Notes under the pieces: model-generated
Seen by the model: only the letters and a program-made list of their open reading frames with translations
Told to the model about the DNA's origin: nothing
Databases searched by the model: none
Position numbers and translations under genes: made by a program
Shown here: one piece after another, positions 1 to 13,800 of the stretch
Layout of the letters: each line of letters begins with the position of its first letter
How positions within the stretch are numbered: the first letter of the stretch is position 1
NCBI GenBank assembly: GCA_910591455.2
Contig: OU342821.1
Span: forward strand, 2,909,501-2,973,500
DNA: 64,000 bases
Direction of reading: 5' to 3'
Source: Pholis gunnellus
Taxonomy: Eukaryota; Chordata; Actinopteri; Perciformes; Pholidae

Positions 1-922
1 ATTGTTTTGTTCTTCACACCTAGGTCAGCCAGCTTCGTTCCAACCCCCGCTGGCAGACACCTCCTTACATTCTTGGGGCCAGTTCCTTTGTTTGATTCGC
101 CAAACCCCCGCTTCCAGTACACTCGTCACACCTTCCTCTTACAGTATGAAATGACCTCTGATGATGAAATTACTTCTTGATCTAAACTCTTACAAGTAAA
201 CACACTGTAACATATAATATCCAGCACTAGGAATGCTCTAAAACTTAAATCCCTCACACTACTTTATTATATTCATTTTTAAAATAGTTTTGATTAACCA
301 GTGATTAGCTATGGATGTACTTAGCCTCACACGGTAACTTTACAGTTTGCTATTATAATATAATAATACAAAGTTATGTCAGACGCTCCAAATCATGTTT
401 TATAAAATATGGAACTTCCTGCCGTAATATATTTGATCCAGTATATACTGTATGTTTTTCCACATCATACTTTGGTTTACATTCTTGGTAATCCTGTTAG
501 TAAGTAATTGTTCCTGCTTTGTGTGTAACAAAGTGAATGTTGATTCTTAAATCATACCTGCCTACTACCTATAGATGTTGAGTGTATCACTACAGATGGT
601 GCGAATAAATACTTTTTATAAATAAAGTCTAGTGATTCTAAATTAAAAAGTTGTGATCAGTCAAGAATGGGTGTAATTTTAGATATTAATAGCTATTTAC
701 AGAGAGTGTGGGCTAAAACGCACAATAAGTCCAAATTCTCTGTGACAGAAATTAGCTGGCAAACACAAAATATGCAATAATTAAGATCATACTGAATCTG
801 GGCAATTATGATTATTGTCAAATGTTGTAAATTTAGCAGTTTAACAAGTGACATTCACCTTCTTCAGTGTGTACTGCATTGTATCATGGAATGGTGTTTA
901 TTGGCCTATGTTTTTTTTCTAG
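1..922. other. Intron or upstream sequence of the PDZ/PH gene
   Basis: AT-rich sequence with no convincing coding exon. It ends in a polypyrimidine tract and AG acceptor at 911-922. Because the first visible coding exon begins in the middle of a codon, upstream coding exons must lie outside the window or be too short to recognise here. Confidence 0.5.
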
Positions 923-3900
923 TGTCAGAGGACACTCGCTCTATGGACATGGCAATTCAAGACAATGAAGACAGGGGCTTTTATACAGAGACTTTCCATT
1001 CTTCTGCATGGATTTACCAAGGAGATGATGTAGACTCAGTTGCCATTCCTTCCAGCCTCAACACCAAAACTCGAGCTGTCTCAAGTAAGCCAGTTTGTGA
1101 TTTCACAAGAAAATATACGTCTTTAGGGTTATGGTTACAGGGAAAATTAATTTAGTATTGAATCGCAGTTAGAAGTGTTCTTCTTAAACTTTCTTTAATA
1201 CATGGTTCAAACACCATGCAGAGGCAATACTGTACACTGAACCAAGCAAATGATTACACATATTCTACTACAGTGACTTAAACTTTCTCTTCCTTTTCAG
1301 TTCGGGAGAGAACTGTCAAAATCAGCAGAGGGACAGGGGAGTATCCATGGGGCTTTCGAATGCAGTTTTCTAAACCCATTGTGGTTACAGAGGTAGACAC
1401 AAGTAAGTGAATTCTTTGCTTGCACTGTTATCTCATCTAGGTGATGCAGTCGCCGAACTGAGAGGATTGCTTTTTCTGAGTGACTGACATTCAGATATTC
1501 ACAGTAATAAAGAAAAGAAAATTGAAATTGAAATGATGGCTGGCACCACCCCACATACGTACGTAGATCTAAATGTGGTGGAAAACAGGATAAACAGGAA
1601 GGCACTCCAAGATTTTAGAACAAGTAACAACAAGGGAGGAAATATCAATATCAAAAAGCCTTTATAGTAGCGTCTAAATAAAATAAAAAGACCACTGTGA
1701 TGGAGGTCTCTGTTAGGGCCTTTAACAAACAAAACGGGTGTGGCCTAAACTTCATAGAAGGTAACCAATGGGAGGCAGTCACATGACCTTGATGATAACA
1801 TGACAGGCAAAACATTGAAAACAATAAAACAGGAAATGCAGACAATAATACACAGAATCGTTTTTTTAAATATAGATCATAAATGGAAGATAGGTACTCA
1901 TTGGTTTGACCATAGGCTGTAAGAAAATAGGGAAGCCTAGAATTTTCTTTTATAGAAAACCAAGTTGCTTTAATGCATCCAGTAAATAGATCCGAAAAAG
2001 CTTCTCTCTGCTAAAGGCTGTGTTCATCTTGTGGCTATCATTTTCCCTTTTCAAAGGGTGATGCTGAAGAGAAATTTAATGTAGAATTCTGTTTGATATT
2101 AATACTGATAACCAATGTAATGCAATTTGATGCCTTTTAAGCCACTCCACATAGAGTGGCCCCAGTTAGTCTTTGGGTTTTAGACTTTGTGAGCTTTTGT
2201 TTTTTCTCCGTAAGCTACATTTTCTTTCTGTTGTTTCAGACGGGGCTGCTGAGGAAGCGGGCTTGTTGGTAGGAGACTCTGTCCTAGCTGTCAATGGAAC
2301 TGATGTCACCAGCGTTCCTCATTCTGAAGCTACTGATTTGGCCAGGCAAGGTATGCTGTTTCCAGGCCTGATAATGGGGTGCACACTTGTGGCCCTGATC
2401 AACAAAATACTAGATCCAAGAAAGAACTTTCATGGAGAGTGTCAACTAATATTTCAGCATTCTGAATGTTTGGTTTGGTTGAGGCTAAGTGAATGTAGCA
2501 AGGGTTCGAGGTGACATATTTACTAAGTTTGTTTTACATTTGAGTATAGACTCAAAACATTTAAACAGATGTTATTTAAAATGATCTTGATTTTTTAGGT
2601 CCAGATGTTTTAACGTTGACTATTGGGTCAGACATTGCTCGTGGTCCTAACACCCCCAGACCAGCATGTCGTGGTTATCTTCACAAGCGTACCCAGTCTG
2701 GTCTGTTTAAAGGCTGGAGGAAGAGGTGGTTTGTACTCACACATGACTGCTGCCTTTTCTACTACAGACACAAACGGGTGAGCAGGGAGCAGTCATGATT
2801 ATGTGTTCTAGTTTCTGAAAACAATAGTCCACACAATGAAACAAGAAGTGTCTTTTTGACATTACTTCATGTTCATCACAGGATGAAGCCAAGAGGCGGG
2901 CTTTGTTCGCAGTAAAGCTGGAAGGGGCTGAGGTGGGACCAGATATTTCCCTGGGAAAACCATTTCTGTTCAAGTGCCGCCCTCAATCCGGTAACCGAGT
3001 GTACTTCCTGTGTGCCACTTCCAACCAGGAGATGAAACGGTATAGTACAGACCTTTGGAACTTTCTAAACCAAAGACAATTTCAGTATGTTTTCATGTAT
3101 CTGTTTTTATGTGTATTTTACAGTTTCCAAAAACTGAATGGAATTGCTAATTATTGCAAGAATGTTTTTATGCTTTGCTAAAGTTAAAAAAAAGTGGTGT
3201 TTTCAGACAAAAGATTTACCAAGCCTGCATTAATAAAGATTTGTTTCCTTGTTGATTTAATTGAAACATGTTGGAATAAAGATCATGTTCAAGTTGTGTC
3301 TTTGTGATTTTAGGTGGCTTGAGGCTTTGGAGAAAGCTATTCATCCCATCACACAGGTAACATCTGGACAATGCTGGGCAGTAGCTGCATTACTAGTTTA
3401 ACTACATTTCTCAGTAGCATGGTGCTTTGCTGTTTTATGTAACATATTAATATGCTACTGTGTTCTACACTGTACATTAGTGCAAGGCAGGTGGATATTG
3501 ATATGGTAGTAAGGTGCATAGTTGTCCATGGATGTTAGAATTCAGAGTTGATAGTTGAACATTACATTACATTATACATTGTAATATAATATAACTGTAT
3601 CATCAATTATTAAAGTTAGGGTTAGTAATGTTCTAAAAACATTTTAGTTATATTTGTGGAAATTCTTATTTATAAATTGAATTCTCTGACAAAAAACAAG
3701 TCTGTTACTTGTGGCTGTGGCAGGACTGTAATAAGGATTAGACGAGCTACCTGACCGTCTCCCTTTCAACCTGCGCGTCCAGTCTTCCACAAGCTGCTAG
3801 TTTGACAGCTGCGAGCTCTATCAATAGCCATGTTTGTTGCTTAAGTTCATTTTTGGAGGGAGGCCTGAAGGGACGGACTGTCCGACTTTGTCACTAGATT

Positions 3901-6900
3901 TACTCACCTTTGGATCTGGTGCTGCTCACTACTTTCAATGGAACAGAGTTGGCAACACTGGTTGGGTTTTTTGGTTGCATCATTTTTAAAATCTAGTGTG
4001 CTCTTGCTAGTTTCTCAACATTACCTGCTCTAGCTTTGATTATAGTAATATATTGTAAAATTATGATATCACCTACATTATGCCTATATGTATTTACATT
4101 ATACTATTGTATTTTCATATTGATAGCATTGACTTGGAATGAAGTTGGTTTAATGTAAAGAAAACAACAACATACTTTTGCCATGTTGCTGTTGCTGAGA
4201 TTCTCCAGGCTTGGATTAGAATAAATGTGTCAGGCTGTTACTCACACTGGCTTATTACCTAATATGTTTAGCGCTCACGCTAACACTAATCTCCTCAATT
4301 ACGTCTCATGTTTTAGAACCACGTGTGGCTGGATGTCACCAGACACAACTCTAATCTGCCCCCACTGGCTGTGAAAAACCCAGAGTGTCTTGGACTGCTT
4401 CATAAAATGGACAAATACAAGGAAATGTGGGTACAGCACTACTGCATTCTGAAGGATGGTTGCCTCTACTTGTACAGCGGGATTCGTGCTACTCATGCGC
4501 ATGGTATGATACATGTCATATTTCAAATTGTTTCAAGAATGCATTTTTTGTGGGAGTGCAGAATCTAACATGTTACAGGATTTAAGTTGCATTCGGGGTT
4601 TGATATTGATATATATAAAAGCAAAATGAATGACAACCAACTTCCATTGATCAATGATCCTTGCTAGGAATTAAAGTTACATATTGTGATAACAACACTA
4701 AAGTAGAGAAGCACTGATTGATGTCAGCTGATCGACCATGACCGGCCTATCAGTTTCATGTACCTTTATATGGTTTTACGTCAATGGTTTTACATCACAC
4801 AAACATTGGCACAGACAGTAATTTCATAGCCACACACACAACTTTCACATGGCGCACACAGTGGCAGTTGCAGCGCACACACACACACATATGAAGTTCT
4901 TGAGCGTGAGTAAAGAAGACATGAAGCTCGTAATTTGTAATAGCTGCAAGTCCATAACTAAGCTGTGGAGGAAAAACCTTAAAAACAAGGTTTTGACCAC
5001 AAGAAGTTCCTGTAACTTGGTGAAGTTTTGGAGAAAATGTAAGTTATTTAGTCATATTTTAAAGTCTCCTGAATGAAAGTGGTCTAATGTACTGGTTGTG
5101 TGGTTTTCAAAGGTGATTTAAAAAATATATATTTTTAGGGTCCAAGCACATTAATAAGTATAATGAAGAGGCAGTATCTCGCCAGACAAACAAGTTAAAC
5201 AAATATTCATCCGTTTTGCTTTTTAAGGCTGATAATATGCTGGAAACAACTTTGATGGCAACAGTTTGTGAGCTGGAAAATCAAAACAATGGGCTAAAAG
5301 AGGCTGATATGCTCAGTGGGTTCATCACTATGAGCAACGCCTTTCACATTACATAGTCATTTAATATATTGACAATATACAAATATGAATTGCTGCAGTT
5401 TTAATGCAGCATAAACTCATGGCCAACCTGCTTCTTCACTGTGAGCTACTTATGTTTTTTAGATGTGAATTCTGTTAACATTTATGTATAATGATAACTA
5501 TCTGTGTGTGCATGAAGACATATTTTTGTGGAGAGATACATTTATATATAATCACAAAAATACATTTGTGAATCCCTCTGTGTGCATTCATTAATAATGA
5601 GACTGATCTGACCCCATAGTCCTTTTATTTAAAGTGAGGGGCAAGAGGTCCATTTTCTCTGGTGGCCATTCTGGAGCTTTTCAAGTTCTCAGACAAACAG
5701 TCATATACTATTCACTATTAATGGCTTACTTCAGTATTGTTCAACCTGGACCTTAGTTTATCATGTTTTGTGTCTAAGTGACTAATGGGGCCAGCCATTT
5801 TTGAAATTGGTCCCATATTGACCAAGAAGGCTGCAGATGGCAGCCACGAAACAGCCTGCAATGCTTGGGACAATTCAATTCAACTTACCTAATCAGCTTA
5901 TTCAGTGCACCTGCTAGTCCCACCCACCTCATCAGCTCATCACTCTCACCTGCTCACTCTGCTGCACCCACTATTTAGACCCCAGTCACACTCTGCTCAC
6001 AGCCGGAACGTTCTTTGCATTCATGCCAGACCTTCCAGCAAATACCCTCCGACTGATTTCCCGTTACCGACCCTGCCTGTTTTGGACTTATTTACTTAAT
6101 TCACCCAGTCTTCTGTCCCCGACCACGAGGTCCTGCCGCCATTTCCTCGGGATTCTGTCTGCCTTCTCCCTTAACGGATTATCCATTTGTGCTCATCAAA
6201 GACTGTTACCTGTTGTGTGTCCAGAGGAAAATAAAGCTTTGATTCCAACTATCCATTGTGTCTGTCGTACTGCTCCTGGGTCCTTACCACACCCGTTACA
6301 GTACGATCTGGCCATAACATGGATCCAGCATACGACACCACATCACAGGCCCGGTTTGTGTCGATCGAAGAGGCGTTACAGCGACACGAGACCCTGGGGG
6401 TCAACAACACCGCCGAGGTTCGCCACACCCTGGCGAATCAGAACCAGATTCTGACCACCTTGATTGACCAGGTACGCATTCCTGACGAATCGTTCCATCC
6501 TCTTCACGTTGCAGCCCCGCACCTTCACTTCAGAAGATGCCAGAGTGTTTCGAGCTACCCACATCTCTGGACGGGCTTCCCGAGATAAGCACAAGATTGG
6601 ATCGTCGCATCCAGGCCAGGCGGCTGGCAAAGTGCCGGGAACAGCCAGGCCCGGGGCCACCTTCTCGCCTTCCTCATTCAACTGTTCCTGAGTATACACC
6701 GACCCATCTGGTTCCTCAAGAGAACAAACCCATGCAAGTGGGACGTACTAGACTATCCACGGAGGAAGCCCGGGCTTTTAATGGACAATTGTGAGCAAAA
6801 TGACCTGGCCACAGTACATGCAGAGATTGCAGCAAAATGACCTGGCCACAGTACATGCAGAGATTGCAGATTACAGTTTCCCGACCCTCCGCCTGTCAAT

Positions 6901-9900
6901 GACCACTATTCCACGACCAGCTACTACTACTCGGGGGCTCCCATACTATTTCCACCTTCCTGCATTCTGCAGCAGACGCGTCCATTATGGACGAGGAACT
7001 CGTTACACAGTTGGGGATCAACCAGATACCTCTTCCCCAGTCTGTTCCAGCCAGTGCCCTTGACGGTCATCTTCTGGGGATGGTGATGCACCAAACCGTT
7101 CCGGTCCACATGCTGCTGTCCGACAACCACCAAAAGACCATCAGCTTCCACATTCTGCAAACCCCTCGCATCCCCCTCATTCGGGATACCCCTGGCTGCG
7201 TTGACACAATCCTCACATTGACTGGACTATGGGGGCTTTTCGGGGTTGGAGCCAGTCCTGTCATCTAGTCTGCCTAAACAAGCTGCCGCACCACAGGGTG
7301 CCTCTCACCAGTTCTACGCCTGAATTTACAGGGGTCCCGCTGAATACTTGGACTTTATGGAGGTTTTCAACAAGTCCAAGGCCATGTCTCTGCCTCCCCA
7401 CCGTCCTTATGAATGTGCCATCGATCTCCATCCTGGTACCTAAGGGGCACCTTTATTCCCTGTCTGCTCCTGAAAGAGAGGCGTTGGACAATGACATTAA
7501 CGACTCCCTGGCTTCCGGTCTCATCCGCCTCTCGTCCTCTCCCGCAGGGGCTTGTTTTTTCTTCTTGGAGAATGACAAGACCCTCAGACCCTGCATTGAC
7601 TACCGGGATGAGATCACGGTTAAAAAACGGTACCCCTTGCTACTCATCGTGACGGCCTTTGAAGTTACTTCAAGGAGCCACCATCTTCTCCAAACTCAAC
7701 CTCCGCAACACCTATCACTTGGTTCAGATCAGAGAGGGGGATGAGTGGAAGACGGCATTCAACACGCCTAAAGGACATTATGAGTACCTTGTGATGCTCT
7801 TCGGCTTAACCAACGCCTCCGTCATCTTCCAGGCCCTGGTGAACGACGTGCTCTGGGACATGTTGGACCGGCACGTGTTCGTCTACCTCGATGACATCCT
7901 GATCTTCTCCAAGAACCAAGAGGAACATGTGCACCACGTCCATTCCATGCTTCAACGCCTACTGGAGAACTCCCTGTTCGTGGAGGCGGAGAAGTGCGAT
8001 TTTCACGTTCCCACGGTTTCATTCCTGGGATATATTATTTCCCAGAGCAGCATCAAGATGGACCCCGCAAAGGTTGCTGCCGTCACTACCTGGTCTGTCC
8101 CAAACTACCGCAAGCAGCTTCAATGTTTCCTGGGGTTTGCCAATTTCTATAGGAGGTTCATCAGGAATTACAGTAGCTGTCCTCACCTAGGAGATTGAGG
8201 AATCAGTGAAGGCCGCGACTAGGGGTCAAGCCGGTCCTAGCGTGTGCCCTCTTAACCGCCTATTCGTCCCTCAGGGCCTTCGGTCCGACGTCCTCCAGTG
8301 GGCACACTCCTCAAGACTTCCAGAGGACCCAGGACGCTCTGTGGCAGTGTTTCTGGTGGGTCTTGCTCAACGAGGACACCAGGGTATTCATCAACGACTG
8401 CCAAGTTTGCAATCAACACAAACCTCACCAGCTCCGGCCGGCCTCCTGCAGCCTCTCCCAGTGCCTCATCATCCGTGGTCCCACATCTCGCTGGACTTTA
8501 CCACTGGGCTACCACCATCTGAGGGCCACACCGCCATCCTGACAGTGGTCGACAGATTTAGTAAGCTGGCCCATTTTATTCCTCTACTCAAGCTCCCATC
8601 TGCTAAAGAGATGGCAGAACTTATCTCCCTGCATGTCTTCCGCCTGCATGGGATTCCAGTCGACGTAGTCTCTGACCGAGGTCCTCAGTTCACCTTCACA
8701 TCTTCTGGAGGGAATTCTGCATTGTGCTGGGGCCACCGTCAGACTGTCCTCTGGGTTTCACCCATCCAACGGTCAGACGGAGAGGAAGAACCAGGAGATG
8801 GAAACAGCCCGCCGCTGCATGGTCTCCCAGAATCATGCCTCCTGGTTCCGCCAGTTGATGTGGGTGGAGTACGCTCATAACACCCTGACCAGCTCTGCCA
8901 CAGGCTTGTCACCTTTCCAGTGTGCTAATGTATTCCAGCATCCTCTGTTCCCCGTGTTGGAGAAGGAGGTTTCCTGCCCTTCAGTCCAGAGATTCATCCG
9001 TTGCTGTCGCCAGACCTGGGCAAGGGCCCGAGCAACCCTGCTCCGGTCTGCTGTCCGCTATGCAACAGCGGCTAACCGACACCGCACTCCAGCCCCCATC
9101 TACCAGGCGGGTCAGAGGGTATGGTTGTCAACCCGGGACATACCCTTGCAGGTAGAGTCCAAGAAGCTGGGCCCAAGAATCATCGTCCCTTTCTAGATCG
9201 AGAGGATCATCAACCCGGCGGCAGTGAGGCTCAAGCTCCCCAGAGCCATGCGCATCCACCCCACGTTCCACGTATCCAAGATCAAACCTGTCCGGGAGAG
9301 TCCGCCTACTCGCCTCTTCAAAGGAGGTCTGGTCTACATGGTTCAGCGCCTGCTGCGCTCCTTCCACTGGGGGCGAGGTCTTCAGTACCTGAGGACTGGG
9401 AGGGATACGGTCTGGAGGAGAGGCAATGGGTTTCGGCTCGGAACATCTGCGACCCCCGAATCATTGCCAGGTTTCATCAACAGCACCTGGAACAACCTTC
9501 CAGGATTAAGACTGCCTGGAACACCTAGCAGGTTCCCTGTGCGGACAATGAGGGCCCTTCATCTGGGCCTGAGGAACCCTACCTCCAGACCCCCAAACCC
9601 CCTCCACCCAACCTGCTGTGGACTGTGACTCTGCGGCCTCGGAGGAGTTCTAGGGTGATATTTAAACCAAAATAGTCTGTCTATGTATTTATTAGGAGAA
9701 ACCAAACAATTCTATGTACAATCAGACATTCAGTAACCCCTGAACAGCTAGAATGGAATGATCCTTTGTTTAATAACCATATTTTCTCTATTAAGCTGTG
9801 AGATTGGTAGTTGAATCAGGCTCCTGACATCAAATCGTTAGTGTATATAGTCAGCTATTCTGTGTCCCGCCTGCTACATAGAGTGCAATTTTTAGGGCCA

Positions 9901-10834
9901 TGAATTTGCATGTTATGTCAACATGAATGTAACAATATAAAGACACATTGTGAGAAGTCACTGCTAAAATGCAACATCTACATTGTTTGTGTCCAGGTCA
10001 ATGTGTCTGTTTTCACCATAAGACGGGTCCAGCCAAACACAAGCAACATCACACGTAGCAATAACTACATGGCAACATAACAGCCGACCACCTTGTACAG
10101 TACATCTTTAGATGTATTCACCGTCATCTGGTCCTTGCATAGTGCAAAACTTATTCAAAATAACTGGGGTACCTTTCTTGCTCCTTCCGTTATTTGTTAC
10201 ATGTTCTATGAAAACGATCTATGCTTGTATTGTTACTGAGTGCCCCCTATATACTAAACATCTGCATCACGTCGATCATTTTCACATCTCCTCTTCCTGA
10301 CCTGTTTTTATATATCCAACCACTATTTTCTCACACTGGTGAAGGAAATGTTAAACTCTGTCTTCAGGTGGGATTTACCTTCAGGGGTACATGGTGCGAG
10401 AGCAGCCCTATGGATCCAAGAAATCCACCATTGAGCTGAAATCGCCGACTGATGAGTTCAAGGCTTTCTACCTCTGTGCTGAAAATCCTAATGAGAATAA
10501 ACGGTGAGGAGCTGACTGATTTTCATTCAGGGACTTTTCTACTGTAGAACCTATACCTTTTAAGAACTTGTGAGACTTTGGTGCATGGTGTTTCTTTGCA
10601 TTTCCATTTTATTTTATATAACAAGAAACAAGCCAGATGGTGGGTAGGGCCATCCTATCAATTTCAGCAAACATCCCAGTATGATTTAATGCAAAAAAAA
10701 CAAGGTATCAAACACACATTACTACTTTGCAGTTAAATATTTAACATTTATTCCAACACGAAAAAAAGCAGTAAATAACACTTTGATAAACACGTCAGGA
10801 CATCTTATTTTAGTCACCCTCACAGGGAATTCAG

Positions 10835-10872
<38 letters not shown>

Positions 10873-13800
10873 ACATGTGTATTTATTGAGATGCCCCTAT
10901 GGACCTTGTTATAAGAGGTAAGGATCAGGGGAAGTAAACATGAAGTGTAATTAGGAATACTGGTGTTAAATTAAGCTACGATGAGTTTTCACTGTTAATT
11001 TACCATCTCTATTAAATGTTGATGCCTCCATGACCAAGTTAAGCAGGTGAGACTGAGGACAACTATGTAGAAGAACAGATGTTCACTTTGTCTAATATGT
11101 AGCTTGACAGAGTTCTCATGTGTGCTCTGGTGTTCTCATGTTTCCTTACCTCCTCCTCCCTCACTCCCTACCCTGGTGTTCTCATGTTTCCTTACCTCCT
11201 CATCCCTCACTCCCTAACTGTCCATGCTGCATCTGTCCTCGTTGTTTTAAAAAGCTAAATATGTTTTTAGCATGACTGCATCCAGCTAGCCAAACCTGTC
11301 TGGTACAGCTAGTAGAGAAGCTTCATGTACTGCTTCCCTTTCCCGCTAGTCTGCTGTCTGATTGTGAGGTCAGGCTGATCTGGGATCAGCTCTTTGGCCT
11401 GAAGTTTCTCCTCAAAGTTCTCCTTTCAAACGGGTCTTGGAGGAGCAGTGCTCGCGCTGGCGCTCGCCTGTAGAGACTTCTCCTGACGAGAACGCGCAGC
11501 TTTGGGCCCTGAATGTATTTGAGGACGCTGATTGGCTAAATTGTATGTCACTCATTTATATCTTTAATCAGCAATTGGCTTAACTGCTTCATAGACCCGC
11601 CTCCTGTGGGCCATTTCTCCATGGCCCCAGCGTTGCTGAGTTGTGCGGAGAGGACGTGCAGGAAAAGCATAGATTTTGCGCAGATATTATATTTTACAAA
11701 TATTACTGGGTACATTCCATATTTCAGAAACACAAATATTGAGAATTTCTATTTTTTTTTTGTGGCTCAAGGAGGGATGCTCAAGGTGGGAAGGTGGGGC
11801 CACGCCCCCCTTTATTGGCCAGCCTCCACTGTTCACAACATGTCCTGCACAATAAGCCACTTTGTCGTGGCTCTTGATCTTTCTTTAATCTTGTTTAATT
11901 TCTTAATCTACCTTTAAAGTGATATCCTCTGGTACCCTCATGCTATTTTTTCCATGGGCCAAGTATATTCTTATATAAGCCAGATAACTTGGCTGACCTG
12001 CACTGTTGTGGTCCTTCTTAGTTAAAGGGCCACCTGGAACAAACCCCTCGAGGTCTTGCGCTAAACAGATTGCCTGAACATATCAATTTGTGCCGACAAC
12101 AAAGAAAGCTCTTTTAATGTTTTAATCAATTTTTCTTTACCTTAGTACTTGTGTAGCTTCTTCCTGAACCTCTGTGGTTTGGAGTTTAGTTTCAAACATT
12201 CCTGTTTGAATTTGTTAAGTTACTGCAAATCAAACATTTACTTGTAACAGTCAAAGTTGTTATCTCGGAGCTAACTAGCCCACGCTGCTATTTCTCTCCA
12301 CCTACACCAACCTCGTTACGTACCACAGTAGCTTTAAATTAAAAGTATTCCAATAGCGAACCACTGGGTGGCTTTTTGTGTGAAGGACAGACAGTAAATG
12401 GAGCAAATGCAATGTAACTGACCTTCTAAAATTTAGTCTGCACAACAAGATATGGACATGGTGTTATGTGGTCAGTGGATCTGTTATAATTATTGCAAGG
12501 ATGAAAATTACAAACAGAAAGAGCAACAGTGAGTTGTTAGATGCAGTGCTCAGGTGACTTCCCGCTCTTACTGAGGGTTGTGCAAACCAGCATACACCCC
12601 AGCAAGATTAAATACCTTTATTTTGAAATGGTCATGGTTGTTCACGGCTGGGTTTGGCCTGAAAAGGGACACTTTGTTTCTTTCAGTTGGTTGCAGCTCA
12701 TTATTAGAGTAGAGACAATGGTTACTATATTGTGTTATAGAACTCCTTGTTTTTATGCGACACAGCACATTTGCTTGACCAGTCATTACCAGCAGTACTG
12801 CCAGCATCACATTCTGAGCAGAGCAAAAATGTTCTATAGAAATTGTGTTCATATAAAACTAATTTCAATTTCTGAGAAGCATAATGAGAACATTTGCAAT
12901 TGACCTAATATTGTAATGTCATGAGGTCAATATGGCAGGCAAGGGTGGAGTGGTGCAAGGTAATTCATACAAACAGGCACAAAAATCAAAGGTTTCCAGA
13001 AAAAGGTCAAGTTTTATTCTGCCGTTTCTGGCAACTCATGTAATTCTCATTATCAAACTCAAAAAGTCCAAAACAAACAAAAAGCGTCCAAGAGGAGATA
13101 AAGCTTCATTCAACTGAACAGTATTAAATAAACTCAACTTAGTGTGTCCTCGGTTTCACCAGCTACCGGGACTTCTTCCTTTCAATCCTCAGTCTGGCTC
13201 GGTACTTTTCTTTACACCGTTCTCCAGTCCAGGTTAGTTCTCGGCGCTCCTTCCCTCTCCTCTCCTTCTGCAGTTCTTCTGTCCTGTCTTAATCAGGGGA
13301 CTTAAACACCCACACCTGGGTGAGTGGCGAGGCCTTCTGGGAGCTGTAGTTCGTGCCTCGGCGGCCATTTTGTGATGTGGCTGCTGATCATTAAAGGGGA
13401 TGTAGCACCCATCTACCACCTGGCCCCTTGTGATGTCCCAATATGTTAATGCTTAACATATTAACGTATCTGGAAACTTTAGAGCATGATAAATGTTGTT
13501 ATGCTTCTATTTAGGCACAAAAAGCACTTGGTTAGGGAAAGACGGTGGTCCCTAATACATATTTAAAAAGTCCCAAAGGATGTAAAAGAAAAATCTCCAT
13601 TTGGTATTAGTTCAGAAACTCAGGTATTGCATCAGCTTTAGTATTGCACCTTTTTTTTTCATCGATACCATGCCATAGTTTATATGTCCATCGAGCTCCT
13701 GGAGTGGGAAGAGGTGAAACCCAGTGAACGAGGAAAACCCCAGCTGAAGAACAGATGTTTCCACGTTGATGCTTCTGATGTTCTTTACAGATGGATCATA

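Larger units (their letters stand above)
5880..9650 (+). mobile_element. Degenerate Ty3/Gypsy (chromoviral) LTR retrotransposon
   Basis: In order: LTR remnant, gag, aspartic protease remnant, reverse transcriptase, integrase and a chromodomain-like tail. The reading frame changes repeatedly (gag at 6319, pol pieces in all three frames). The stretch between reverse transcriptase (ending about 8190) and integrase (from about 8206) lacks the RNase H domain, so an internal deletion removed it. The pattern is that of the sushi-type, chromodomain-bearing Gypsy elements common in fish. It sits in the same orientation as the host gene, in an intron. Non-functional. Confidence 0.9.

Noticed and set aside
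12541..12903. A 120-codon plus-strand frame and its antisense partner
   Set aside because: No recognisable protein family, no splice context in register with the surrounding gene.
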